The translations under genes were made by a program, and so were the position numbers. A stretch of 64,000 bases of DNA from contig HG738137.1 of the NCBI GenBank assembly GCA_000499405.2, positions 27,959,756 through 28,023,755 on the forward strand, read 5' to 3'. The notes beneath the pieces are model-generated. The model was not told the origin of the DNA. It did not search any database and saw only the letters and a list, made by a program, of their open reading frames with translations. Below, piece after piece: positions 17,701 to 63,900 of the stretch; positions within the stretch are counted from its first letter, which is position 1; each line of letters starts with the position of its first letter. The stretch comes from Onchocerca volvulus. Taxonomy: Eukaryota > Nematoda > Chromadorea > Rhabditida > Onchocercidae.

Positions 17701-20700
17701 TTTTAATGAAAGAAAGAAGGAGGAAAAATAGTTTTTTGCAATTTCAAATTAATTTTTTTCGATTAGAAAAGTAACAACTCTCAGTAGTGATCCTCGGTAC
17801 ATTCAGATCCTTCAAATGATTGATGCAAAAGTAAATAATAATGAAAGGGGTGATGTTCTAATATTCCTGAATGGTGTCTCAGAAATATCAACGGTTGCAG
17901 AAGCTTTGAAGGTCCATGCGGAAATATCGAAGAAATGGATTATTCTAACACTTCACAGGTGAGACTGTCGACGAGTAATTTCTTTGCCATTTGTAATATA
18001 TCAATTATTGAGCTTGGCTGTTCTAAAATAACATTTATAAAATCTCGAAAATGTACATGAAATCAGTAGGTTTCATTTTATGCTATTTGCTAATATTCAG
18101 CTCACTGTCAACAGAAGAACAGGATAAAGTATTCGATATAGCGCCATTAGGAATTCGAAAATGCATTTTGAGTACCAACATTGCAGAAACATCTGTTACC
18201 ATTGACCAGGTATTTTTATTTATATTTTCTCTCTTTGAAATAATTTTCCTTTAATATTATGCTAGGATTTCGGTAATAATCTTTTTTTTTTTTTTTTTTT
18301 TTACAGATTCGGTTTGTTATTGATTCTGGAAAAGTAAATTTGGTAAAATTTGATTCGAAGACAGGAATGCATTCACTTCGGGAATACTGGACTTCTCAGG
18401 CATCTGCCGATCAACGGAAAGGTTTATAATTTTGAATTTAATAAGGCAAAAAGAAATGAGGTTTGCAATGGAGATAGGAGCATGAAATTTGGAACAGATA
18501 AATGTAAGGGTGATAAATCTATAAGCTTTGATGAATTTTCTCCAATACAGAATTCTAGAAATTAAAAACGAAAGAATTTTCCTGCAAGAGTTGATGATTT
18601 TTAAATATAACTTAAAGAAAGTTTCTCAAGAACTGGAGAAGAATAAGAGAAAATTGAAATGAGAGTCAACCTTTTTCAAATTTTTAGGTCGTGCTGGCAG
18701 AACCGGTCCTGGTATATGTTATAGGCTTTATTCTCAGCAACATTTTGATAAAATGGATCCGTTTACAATTTCTGAAATTAAAAGAGTCTCTTTGGAGTCA
18801 CTTGCCATGCAAATCGTCAATATGAATCTCGGAAGTAAATAATTGAATATTGAATAGATAATGATAGTACAAACTTATTTCGTGAGCGCTTTAGTAGACC
18901 GAATTCTATGAATTTAGATGAAATTAATTGATGCTTTAGTTTCAGATAAACTTAGTATTTTTAACTGTCTTATAAATATTTTATCATATCTTAAGTTCTT
19001 ATTTTATTCTATCTTCAGTTTCACTGCTTGAATTTTTATTTTATTCCATTTTCAGTTTCACCGCTTGAATTTCCGTTTATTGAAAAGCCGAATATGAATG
19101 AATTAGAAGAAGCAGTAGAAAGCTTATGGAGGCAGGGAATATTAGAAGCTGGCAATACGAAGGCCTTAACATCTTTGGGCAAAATAATAGCAAATATTCC
19201 AGTGGAAATTCCAGTTGCGAAAGTTCGTTTAAATGTGTATTTATGTGTGTGTCTGGATGAAGAATAGAAGATTGGGCTATGGAATGCAAATATAATTTGA
19301 GAGATAGCAACGTTTTATTTTCCTATTTTTTATGCGTGAATCATCATCTGAATTTCTTTTCATTTCTTGTTCATCATCGTCTTTTGAGGTTCTAATATAT
19401 GGTTGTGTTTTTGAACAAATCGAACCATCTTTAACAATTGCTGCTAGTTTAGCAACCAGTTCACCTTTTACCATTCGATCGTTTCGGGAACCGGATATAT
19501 TAGATCGAAGGAAAAATATTATGTCTGATAATGGTGATCCATTTGCATTGATTAATGCTTATCGGTAAGATTTATTGATATATTTATTGAGCTCGAAAAT
19601 AATCTTCAGTCCCAATTCTATGTTTGTATTCTATGGATACTCAATATTCCTCTTTATTTTCTTATATTATTTTGAATTGAATATTGCAAACTTAACATTC
19701 GGAACATTACGCTAATAATTTGTGAAACCGAGGAAGGCTGACTACTAATAATACTACAATATATAGATATAAAAACGGGCTAAAAGCATTGAAATGTTTC
19801 GATGTGTGCAGTTCTTTTACTTATATTGTTGGTTTCACATTGTCCTTTTTCGATAACCGCGATATTTCTGGAATACGAAGTAGTTACGAAATAGTTTTCT
19901 AAGATTCATTGATTGTATGCATGATATATTATGCAGTGAATCAGCATAGATGTATTTTGATTATTTTAATGAGATTATTTGGAACTTTTTTGAATACATT
20001 ATCGAATTTTTCAGAGAATTTGTGGAAGTACAAGCTGAGCGTGATGATATACGCCGATGGGGTCGAGAAAAAGGAATCGATATTCAACGCATGTATGAAA
20101 TCAGGCAGGTGGTTTGAAGAACGATAATTTTTTCTAACAAATGTTTTCCTTTACTTATTTACCGGCTGTAACGAATTATTTTCATGCATCTCTTTGATTT
20201 TTAAGAATATATAGCCCAATCATCACAGAGATAAAACGAAACGGTCTGAATGACTTGCGTGACAAAATTTCTCTAGCTGATCGTTTTTGCTATGTCTCAG
20301 TTGTTTATTTCTTGGAAATGAAATAAATTCTGTAAATGATTGCCACAATTTCAGGCAATTACGTCGCCAGTTCAAAGAGCTATTGGAACACAGTGGTATC
20401 TTGGAAACACAAAGTGACGTAGATAGTCGTGAACGTCGTATCAATGCTGGCGATAGAAAACGTCTCAATGAACTGAAAAAAGATACTCGGTCCATTTATC
20501 ACAAATTAAAATACGAAATATAGAATCCTTTATAAGTAACCGTTTCTCTTTTTTGTTTTCGAAAATACAAGTATTGTTTTATACAATCGTAGTTTTCAGT
20601 TACGAAGTGAAAAAACGAAAAGTATTGAAACCGCAAGCTCATTTTGATACACTGATGGATTCTGAAGGTGATTTTATAGTATGTTATCTTTCTTTTGTTT

Positions 20701-22939
20701 TTTCTTTATATTGTTATTAACTTGTCCATTCTTAAATTTATTATCGCAGCCAGTATCCATTCACACTATAATATATCGTGAGCTGAAAGGAATTGAAAGG
20801 GAAAAATATTTTCTGAATAGGACGGATAGTTTTAATCTGAAGTTTTCCCAGCTTCTTTGTTTTCTTCATAGAACTGTAATGAAAGTTTTTAAACTAAATA
20901 TAACTCAGCTGCTTTTTTCCGGTAATCTTTCACTTATGGATAATGTCCAAGCCCTCGAATTCTATATGGAAAATCGTGAAAGCGGTATTCGGAATATTTT
21001 AAAGTCCCATCGCTTGAATGATGCTACCCTGTCAGTTCTGAAATTTATTGTCACAGCTGGTGTTCATCCACAATATGCCATACTGGATCAATACAATTCT
21101 TACAAGGTGAGATGCCTATGTTTTAGTATTAAATTCAAAATAAGCCAAAAATGGAATTATTTTCATTTTTCCCCAAAATTTAATCTTTATTCTTAAAGCG
21201 TTATTTATTTTCCTAACTGATCAAAGCTAAAACAACTGGATATATGCTTCCATTTCACTACATCTGATTACTTTAGTTTTCGTCCTACTTCCATTTTCCT
21301 TCCGATAAATCTCCAAAAATACCCAATTTACTTTAAGATCCTTTCAGATTGGAAATGAACTTTTTGCTCATACGCGAAAAAAACCATTTGCTGTCTTACA
21401 TCCAAACAGTTGTTTGGCACTTTTGCCAGAAGCTTTAGATTATGATCGCAGTGACAAGGTTTTAATTTTTTATTTTATTTTTTTTTCACAAGGGAGATTA
21501 ATTTTTTTTATAAAATGAAATTTAAAAAATGACTAGCATATTAGTTTTACTCTGTTATTTTTTATTTTCTTTGTATGACTTCTTGAATATCGTTCTACCG
21601 TCCTGTCTAAATCTTCTTTTCAGTGATAGAATAAAATAACTAAATTCATTTTATTATTAAGTTATTTCAAATATGGAACGACATTGTTTTTTTCTCTAAT
21701 TTATTTTCATTACAGGGTTTATCAAACTATCATCAACTAATCTCGTTTACATCATTTATAGAAACTACTAAACCATATATTTGCAACAGTTTACGTGTAC
21801 CAGCACTAACTTTGCTGTTACTGTCGAAATCGGTATGTTCATTGAAAGAATACCTATAAATTTTACACGAGCATTTTCACTTAAGTAAAGAAATTATTTG
21901 GTTTTTTCAGGTAATATGTTCGGAAGATGATTATTCGATTGTCTGTGATGATTTTATCAGCTACAAATTTCCACGAGCTATTGAGTTTTTCACCGTTGTA
22001 GAACAGGCATCTGCGACTCGTCGACAGCTTACCAAAGCACTCAGAAAAAGTCTTGAAGGAGATCTTTCCAATAGTCATGCGCTTGCAAAGAGTGTTGTAT
22101 CATTCTTGCGATTAGACGTAGAATATATGTAAGTTCACGCAGCAGATGTAATTCGTGTAATGTTTATCATATGTGGATAAAAAATTCTATGAAAGTCAAG
22201 CTTAGCTTTGTTGAGAAAGAAATTCAGTTTATTTCTCCGCAAATTAATCTTTCACAAGTTTTAGTCTAACTCGGCGTGCTTGTCCAGGTGATAACATAGA
22301 ACTCGGTTTTATACTTCCATCAGGCGAAAAACTGAGTGAGGAAGATGATGATGAAATACTGACATCGATGCGAATTTATGAAGCGCAAAACGATTCAAAG
22401 GTCATTTTGACTATATAGATAGTTTTACTTCAGGAAAATAGCATTTTTTTTTATTTATTTTTACAATAAATAATTCATTCAAAATTTTGCTTATTACTAA
22501 TTCTCAATTTCGCTTTTATTTTTTAGTAATAGCCTTAGTAATGCCAGATTTTTGTCTATCAAAAAAAAAAAAAAAAAAAAAAGGCGAAATTTGAAATAAA
22601 AAATGCAGAAGCTAGGAAAACTCATTAAAGAAGCTGCTGCTCAGCCATTAAACTACCGTATGAAATCTTTTTTTTCGAAAAAAATCTCGATTATTCATCG
22701 GAAGAAGTGATGTGAATTTATATTTCAATAATGGGAATTTTGAAGACGATTTTAATTTTTCAAGGTAGTACGATTCTTTCAACTGACAGTTTAGATATTT
22801 CTTTCAGCTAGATGACGAGCTTGCAATCAACAAAATTGCCGAAAAGAAGCCAAGTATTGAATATTTTTGTGATGTCTGTCAAAAGATTCTTTTCTTCAAT
22901 ACAGCTTTTGATGTTTTAAGGCATAAGCGATCTCATTAA
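14725..22939 (+). CDS. DHX34: DHX34-type DEAH-box RNA helicase (NMD factor, SMGL-2)
   Basis: Exons: 14725-14867, 15362-15512, 15825-15983, 16242-16292, 16375-16614, 16909-17076, 17372-17482, 17807-17958, 18101-18209, 18307-18421, 18688-18834, 19056-19222, 19389-19564, 20015-20104, 20355-20489, 20600-20678, 20750-21106, 21348-21458, 21716-21832, 21911-22128, 22265-22400, 22808-22939. Total 3264 nt, 1087 aa, close to the vertebrate length. Walker [10 protein letters not shown] is at 159-167, DEIH at 253-256, SAT at 285-287, then [10 protein letters not shown] and QRKGRAGRTG. The helicase-associated region carries [10 protein letters not shown]. The C-terminus is the family's Cys/His finger (YFCDVCQK...LRHKRSH). 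DHX34 is an ATP-dependent helicase that remodels the SURF complex and promotes UPF1 phosphorylation in nonsense-mediated decay; the C. elegans orthologue is smgl-2. Two junctions are unusual: a GC-AG intron after 20104 and a weak GTCCAT donor after 20489. ATGGAATGA at 14720 is a two-codon uORF overlapping the start. Confidence 0.95.
19001..19074 (+). repeat. 37-bp tandem duplication of a DHX34 3' splice site
   Basis: Copies 19001-19037 and 19038-19074 differ at only a few positions. Both carry ATTTTATTC, a CAG acceptor and TTTCAC-GCTTGAATTT. The second acceptor (AG at 19054-19055) keeps the frame. The first (AG at 19017-19018) would add 37 nt and reach a TGA at 19066-19068. Confidence 0.95.
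20105..20354 (+). other. GC-AG intron in DHX34
   Basis: The frame closes only if the exon ends in ATCAG at 20104 and the intron begins GCAGGT. This gives [15 protein letters not shown], which aligns without a gap to the conserved family block. The nearby GT at 20109 would shift the reading frame at the strong TTTCAG acceptor. Confidence 0.75.
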
Positions 22940-23122
22940 TTTTGCTCATTATCTGTGTTTTTCTTCATTCAAACATAAAGATGTTATTTTTCATCATCTT
23001 GAAAAAAAAAAAAAAAAAAAAAATGAATTCTAATTTTCAATTGAAACTTGACTTCGCTTATCTAAATTTATCGGAAGTACTTTATTTCGGCCTAAATTTA
23101 CCGGAAATAGTTCATTTTCCAA

Positions 23123-23128
23123 AATAAA
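23123..23128 (+). terminator. AATAAA candidate polyadenylation signal of DHX34
   Basis: The first exact AATAAA after the TAA at 22937-22939 lies 184 nt downstream. Weaker variants occur earlier (ATAAAG near 22975), so the actual cleavage site is uncertain. Confidence 0.35.
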
Positions 23129-24748
23129 TGACATATTTTGGTTGAAACTGATCGATATGACATTAAATAAATTAAATTGACTAAAAGAAAGAGCTATTCG
23201 GATATGCTCAAAGGACATCAGTCATAAAAGGAGATGTAAATATGTTTTAAAATTACTGATTTGCTTCTTTTTTTTTTTGTTTTGCTAATGCTAAAAGTTC
23301 AGGTTAAAAATGCTAATGATTACTAATCGCAAGTCCTAATTTTATGTTGTATGAAGTATGGATAAACGTTAAAAAAGTGTCCGGAAGGCATCTTCTGAAT
23401 ATTTTCTTATTTCCAGAATTGTTAAAGATGTTCTAACTTTGCAATTAAAAAGTAAATCGATGACCATATACAATCTCTAAGAAGAATCTGTCGGTTTTAT
23501 TCTTGATTCTATTCAATTTCTTTCTCGTTATTATTGAGGCTTCTTTTATAATCGTTGAGTAAACATTTGAATTTTCATTAAATCCAATTTTTATCTGTAC
23601 ATTTCCTTCTGCTAAAAGACAAAAACAAGATTCAATCAACGAAGCAATTCATAAAAAATTGCAACAAAACTGGAGTAATAATTCTAATTAAAAGCAAAAT
23701 ATTTGATTATGGAAGAAAAGGAAAAAAAAAATGTTGCATATGTTGAGCAATAAAATAATAACAATCACTGAATTGATTATTTTGTTGTGTTCATTTTACA
23801 GATGGTAAACAATAAACACAAATGATAAAAGCGGAAACACAAATGATAAAAGCGGCAACGTCAAAAAAAAAAAAGAAAAAAAAAGTTAGGCAAACTATAT
23901 TAAACTGGCAAAATGACAAAAAGGTATTTCTATTTTACAAATTTGCTATAGTTATTAAATTTTGATCCGACCCATAATATTCTTCAATTCTTTTTTAAAT
24001 TCCGGGAATCTGATTGCTAAATTCTTTCAAAAAATTTTCAACAATTACTAAAATGTTAATATCAATTCAAATATTATATAGGTCTAATTATGAAGAATTT
24101 TTAATTATGACTTAATTGTTTTTTTTTCAAATACAAAAAATGTTTGCAAAACAACTTTTCACGGGTCAAATCTTTCAACAAATTACATATCTACAAGAAG
24201 CTCGTAAACTGCTTAATTATGAATTTAAAAATCTACAAGCTCATAAATTACGAATTTACAATATTTTTTCTGTTTTATTCCCAAAAAATAGAAAATAAAA
24301 AAAAAAGAAAAGTTGAAAATAGAAAATATTTTCCTCTATTATCACGCCAAATCAAGCAACAGAATCAAGTTTTTACCTTTTATGAGCTTATGATTTGATG
24401 GCGAGAAAAGTTTATGATGAAAGTGGCAGTGAGATTAATTTCAGTAATTATATAATCCGTCATAAAAGCATAAAAGATCTAATTATGCAAAATAATCATC
24501 ACTTTTCCTACAAAAGCCGAGAAGTAAATTGAAATATTGAATCAAAAAAAAAAAAAAAAAAAACCGAAAAGTTAAAAATTTCTGTTCATATCTTGAATTA
24601 TTGTTAGTAAAAATATGACAAAGAATAATTTAAAATTCCATTTGCTTATATTTTTTAAAGAGACTAAATGTCCTAGATTAATTATCCAAAAAAAATAATT
24701 ATCAGATGGCATTCGATCAATTATTTACTATTATACTTATGAACTATA

Positions 24749-24750
<2 letters not shown>

Positions 24751-24825
<75 letters not shown>
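24751..24825. repeat. (TTA)n microsatellite
   Basis: About 25 perfect TTA/ATT units, in the gap between DHX34 and unc-2. It is the opposite phase of the AAT arrays elsewhere in the window. Confidence 0.95.
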
Positions 24826-25024
24826 CAATTATTTATTTTTATTTTACAAATCAGATAAATTCATGTATATGAATATAAAAATCAACACAATAATCGAGTG
24901 GAATGATACTGGAGAAGATCAAAAGATAAGTAAGCTAATTTTAAATGATTATTAATGAGATAGGCGAAAAATCAATTTAAATACTGAAATTAAGTAGTAT
25001 TGATTAGTTTATTGATTAATTGCT

Positions 25025-25030
25025 TTTATT
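25025..25030 (-). terminator. AATAAA polyadenylation signal of unc-2
   Basis: TTTATT on the plus strand gives an exact AATAAA on the minus strand, about 130 nt beyond the unc-2 stop codon at 25159-25161. Confidence 0.5.
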
Positions 25031-25158
25031 TCTAGCAATAGTTAAATGGAAAAATTTCCAGTTTTCCGTTCTTATTGTATATCTATATATATATATTAAA
25101 AAATAAATAATATATTTTCTGTTAATAGGAAAAAAATCCAAAAATGAGGATAAAATGA

Positions 25159-58879
<33,721 letters not shown>

Positions 58880-58915
58880 CGATTTTTCTTTTTTGCTTTG
58901 ATTTCTTTCTACTTT

Positions 58916-58923
58916 CTAATAAA
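58916..58923 (-). promoter_or_regulatory. acceptor upstream of the unc-2 start (SL or cis)
   Basis: TTTATTAG on the minus strand ends 36 nt before the MM start codons. The frame is open between the acceptor and the ATG (KVERNQSKKEKS), so this could be either a spliced-leader addition site or the 3' end of an intron after another coding exon. Confidence 0.5.
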
Positions 58924-59719
58924 TTCAATTTGCTATAATAAAATTAATTCGAAAAAAAGTTTTTCCGAGCAAAATTGCATTTCTGCAAGGTTTTATTCCT
59001 TCCTCCTTTTCCTGATTCTAAATGAAGATAAAAGAAAAACAATTATGTGTTGTGCATTGAAGGAAAAGTATTTTTTAAAAAAAATTTAGAAACATGCATA
59101 AACTGCTTTGGAGAAATAAGCAAAAATTATTTGAAGCAAAAATACTAAATATGAAATTGAAAAAAAATTTAAAATAATTAATCCAACTATAAAAAATATG
59201 GCAAAAAAATTCAAAATAGAAAATGAATCATATTCAAAGTTCTACTCAATTTCAATTTCATACATTTGCCTCCTAATGCTTAGATTTAAAGAAAAAATAT
59301 ATATATATATATTTATGTGTAAAAATAAGTAAACTACTGAAACAAACCAATATGTATGAAACAAAAAAAAAATTTTTCTAAATAATTTGAGAATGAAAAT
59401 ATGTTACTAGAATTCGAAAGAATTTAAAATAATATAAAGATGGAAATTATGTAAAGAAAAATTCATAATAGAAATAAATATTGATCAAAGTTTTACTTAA
59501 TTCCAATTTATTTAATTCCAAATCCAAAATATTTCTACTAATGCCTAGAGAAGAAAATTAATAAGTAAATAAGAAAAAAAAAACGGAAGAAAGAAAAAGG
59601 GATTAAATGATTTGTGGATTAAAAGTCTTATTTTCAAAATGCTAAAATGCTTTGGTATCAAATGACAATATAAAAAATAAGCATTCAGGAATGATGAGTT
59701 AAATGATAATAATAGTGAT

Positions 59720-59720
59720 C

Positions 59721-59808
<88 letters not shown>
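59720..59808. repeat. (AAT)n microsatellite
   Basis: About 29 perfect AAT units, with further interrupted units to about 59850, upstream of unc-2. Confidence 0.95.
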
Positions 59809-59809
<1 letters not shown>

Positions 59810-60160
59810 CTATTATTATTATAAGTATAAGTATAATAATAATAATATAATCATCTAGATAATTAAAAAAATTTGGTGAGGTAAAAAATATGGAAAAAAT
59901 GTACGATATTAGACTAGTCGATAAGCTGTTGAATAAAATATAATTAAAAACTGAAAGACGGAAATAAGTAAATAATTCGCATATCTAAGGTCTTTAAACA
60001 TTAATATACAATTTTTCTTTTCTTTTCACTTTAAATTTCTTATTTTGCTATATGAAAAATAAGAAAGTGGAATAAGCAAAAGCTGTAGGAATAGTTAAGT
60101 GAAATTTATTATGCTTTTTTTTTTTTTTTGCGAAATAATGCAGGCGATTAAATGGTACTT

Positions 60161-60209
60161 GCGGTAATGGACGATTACTTCGAAGCCCTTTCCTTTCCTT
60201 TTCATTCAT
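60161..60209 (-). CDS. unc-2: possible alternative first coding exon of unc-2
   Basis: On the minus strand an ATG at 60209 opens MNEKERKGLRSNRPLP and then Q, followed by GTACCAT, a usable donor. The phase (0) matches the acceptor at 58916, where the open frame continues KVERNQSKKEKS into the MM start. The patch is clearly richer in GC than its surroundings. Against it: an out-of-frame ATG lies 16 nt upstream and the donor is only moderate. Confidence 0.25.
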
Positions 60210-60740
60210 TGATGAATGACATGAATAGTAATAGAATAATAATAATATTATTATTTAATTAATAATAATAGTAATATAAATTAAAAATAAAAATAATAAT
60301 GATAATAATGACAAATGATAGTGTTATTAACATTAATAATAATAAGGCATTATTTTGCTAAATTAAGCTTAAAATTCTTGTTAAAAATAATCTTGATCAA
60401 TTCTGAGCTTGCTTGATTAAATTTTTTGAAATTTAAGAATCCTTTCAAAAATTTGATCACAAAGATTATGCTTGCAATCAGAAATGTTCTGAAGCTATCC
60501 AACATATGAAGTTAAATCATAAATCATACAGAGCTAAATATTGATAATGACAAGTTAACTTTAGTATTTCGTATTCATAAATGAAGAAATATGAAAGTAA
60601 TTTCTGTAAAAAATTTAGTAGACAAAATTTCTATGATAACTGACCTATTGAAATGGTAAATAGCAACCAAGTTGGAATTGATAATAGAAAAAGCTAAGAA
60701 ATACACAATGGAATGGATCGCAATAGTAGTTGGCGGAACT

Positions 60741-60835
60741 AACTTACAAAAAGCTTGACTTACAAAAACTTGGCTTGACAAAAAAAAACAAACTTGACTT
60801 GATAAAAAAAAATAAGCTTGACAAAAAATTGGAAT
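60741..60835. repeat. short AAGCTTGACTT-type repeats
   Basis: Repeated AACTTAC, AAAAGCTTGACTT, ACTTGGCTTGAC, AACTTGACTTGA and AAGCTTGAC motifs separated by A runs. They are echoed by the GCTTAGGCTTTAGGCCTGG and GCCTAGCTGGGCTGGGCTA words at 60990-61055. Confidence 0.7.
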
Positions 60836-60896
60836 AGATGAATATGAAGGAAGAAGATGTGTACATATGTGTATGTATGTATACCTTATATTTATA

Positions 60897-60898
<2 letters not shown>

Positions 60899-60930
<32 letters not shown>

Positions 60931-60957
60931 TGTGTGTGTATGTGTGTTTATCTGTGT
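60899..60957. repeat. (TG)n dinucleotide tract
   Basis: About 15 uninterrupted TG units (60899-60929) followed by interrupted TGTGTGTATGTGTG. Alternating purine-pyrimidine sequence of this kind can adopt Z-DNA. It generates spurious Val/Cys and His/Thr open frames on the two strands. Confidence 0.95.
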
Positions 60958-63900
60958 ACGACAGATAAGCCTGCACTCAGTGGAAGGATAAGCTTAGGCT
61001 TTAGGCCTGGATTAGAGTAATGCTAAACTTGAAGCCTAGCTGGGCTGGGCTAACTTAACAAAACTGAAATAGCAATAAGAAAATCTCAGCTAATCTAACA
61101 AAATTAATATGTAATGATATACATGCATCTTTTCAAATGAGAGAAATGAAGATGAATTTTATGAATTTAAAAATTTAATTTCGAGTAAAAATTCAAATAA
61201 ATTATTGATTAACAAATACGAGCAAAGAGAAATAAACAAGTCAGGTCTAATAAATTTGATTATTTGATTAAATCTGAAAATTCTTTATACTGCAAAAATT
61301 GATATATAGTATGATAACTTTTTTTTTTAGAAAAAAGAGTTTCTAGTAAAGATTTCTGGAATTATTTATTGAGATTAATCAAATAAAATTCGAAATGAAA
61401 TTGAAATCAAATTTGAAATGTATTTTTGAAATGAAAGTTGACACAAAGACAAAAAAAAAAAAAAAAAAGAAAAGATTCCCGCGAATGAAATAATCTAACT
61501 GGAAAAAAAGTGAGTAAAAAGATGATGTTGAATTTTTTTCAATTTTTTTCTTTTTTTAATAATCAATATAACTTTTTCTTTTAAATTTCTTCATTTTCTC
61601 TTTTTCTTTTTCTCTCTTTTCATTCATTTTTTTGTTTTTCTTTGCTTTCTTTAGTTTAAATTAGTAAATAGCATAATATGATAAAAGAAACAAATTGTGT
61701 ATTTAGATTTTATGCAATACATTTTTAAGAAATAATATCCCAAACGGATCAAAACTATTACTTAATTTCTTGAACTTTTGAAACAAAAGAGATAACGTTT
61801 CTCGATTATTTGCAATGATCGAATAATTTCTAATGCAAGTGATACAATCAAAAATTATTAAGCGTTAATATTCATTCCTTTCAAATTAATTTATTCCAAC
61901 TAATTAAGCATAACATTCATTCATTTCAATTAATTAATTATAATATTCATACTTTTCAACTTTTAATTAAATTTCACAATGCGTTCTGACAATTTCAAAT
62001 TGCATACATTTCCTCTTTTTCTTTTCTTTTAATTTTTACTTTTAATTTCAATTTTTAAAAATCGCCTCAGTTTTTTGCCAATTCTTCATTTAATTCCAAA
62101 ATCATTAGTCAATTTATTTCAATATCATTAGTCAACGTTTGCACAACCAAACTAATCACTGATGCAATAATTAAAATGACACTATAATATAATGATATTT
62201 TTCATATACTGATATGATAATGTATTGTATTATTTTATTACTGCTAATTAAAAGTTGCATAATTTTAGATGAAAAAATTAAGATTTTCTTATTATTCGTT
62301 ATAGATTAATTCATTTCATGCAAATAATCATTTTCATTTAACACAAGAAATTAATTAATTTTTGGATATTCTCAAATTAGAAAGTTTTTCTTTTTCCGCA
62401 TATAAATTAAATAAAAGCAAGAACTAGAAATTTTGGATACAAATTAAATTTTTCTCTTTTTTCTTGACTACGAGAGAAAAAACTTGAATCATTTATTCTT
62501 GTATTTCATTTAGTCAAGAGGAAGCATTTATATGCCATACATTAAATAAAAGTAATTTTAATTCAAAAAATGACAAATATCTATGATCGACAAAGATATT
62601 TACGCTTGTTTTCACCTTTTTTTTTTTTTAGAAAATGAAATTTTGAATGTTCTATAAGTTAATTGTTGGGATGAAAAGCAACTAATGCGAAAGATTTGGC
62701 CTAGATGAAAGAATATCCAAAAATACTATTAGATTTTTATTTTCCTTTCTTTTTTTTCCGAATTTTGATTTTCAATTCAATTTTCTTTTTTTGTCTAAAT
62801 GAAATGATAATGCATGGCAAATGTCCCTTTTTTTTATATTCAAAAAATGAAACTAGAATTTTCGGTATATTTTGGAAGCAACGATTAGTAGAAGTTCATC
62901 TTTTTCAACCATTAACAATTATTAAATGGATAGATTGTTTCTTGTCATAATTTAAATTTAAGAAATTTCGAAACATGTAATTCGCGTCTGCACTGTATAT
63001 CTTCTATCAAATTCAGGAAATCCTGGAAGTTATACGGATGATGTATATTTTTCAGGATCAACTAATCAAAAAGTGAAATAAAATTGAATAAAAAATATTG
63101 CCAGCAATAAGAAATATTGTTCCCTAACTATTTTTACTTATTAAAATCTTAATTCAAGACAAAAAAAATTGATATTAGTAATCAGAAAAAATAACAAAGG
63201 CTAAATGATATATAACACATACCTTAATTTATATATCAAAGTTAAAATATGTGACATACGCATCCTTTAACTTCTGTAACTTCTATTACGTACGCCATTT
63301 CTTTCACGTAAAAGGAACAATTGAATTATTAATTGTAATAATATTGTTAGGATGTCAGTAAAAGTACTGTAACTCAGAGATAATATTTGAAACAAAACTT
63401 CTTGAAAATTATAATATAAAACATTGTCGAAAATTATTTTCTCATTCTGCATTTCCTCAAATGATATATCAATGACATTTAAATGAAACATTTACTGGCT
63501 AATTTTAAAATTCATTAATTTTTGAATTCAACCAAACACATCTAAAATTTTTTATTGAAATAACTGCAGCTTTATTTCGGTATTTGATTATTGATTAATT
63601 TACTGTAAGGAAAAAATTACCCAGTAGATAGCAACCATAGATAGGAATAGTAGAGTAATTCAAAATAAAGCAATTGCTCCATTAATTTCTTCCCACAATA
63701 ATTGATGATAGATTTGAATAATGAAACAATTTTAAATTTACGTTAAAATTAACCAGGATTTAGGGTAAAATCTTAGAATAAAATTTAAAAAATTTTGTCA
63801 AAAAAGTTTTGTCTCTAATAAAAAAGTTTATATTTTTCGAGTCACAAGTTCAGGACAAAATTTTGTAAAATTTAAAAATTTCACTAAAATCTTAACATTT

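Larger units (their letters stand above)
22940..25158. other. convergent intergenic region, DHX34 / unc-2
   Basis: Both flanking genes end here. Visible content: a 30-bp pair of tandem units at about 23062-23121 (CCTAAATTTA-CGGAA), A runs, and a (TTA)n array. A minus-strand frame at about 23445-23610 follows a GTCTTTTAG acceptor and reads AEGNVQIKIGFNENSN. A plus-strand frame at about 24138-24298 reads MFAKQLFTGQIFQQITYL. Neither has partners that let me build a gene, so both are left as unassigned coding-like patches. Confidence 0.5.

Noticed and set aside
17767..17806. Earlier acceptor (GATTAG) for the DHX34 exon at 17807
   Set aside because: In the required phase it meets a TAG within seven codons; 17807 restores the conserved ILQMID block.
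60575..61020. His/Thr- and Val/Cys-rich open frames on both strands
   Set aside because: They are products of the TG dinucleotide tract and flanking short repeats.
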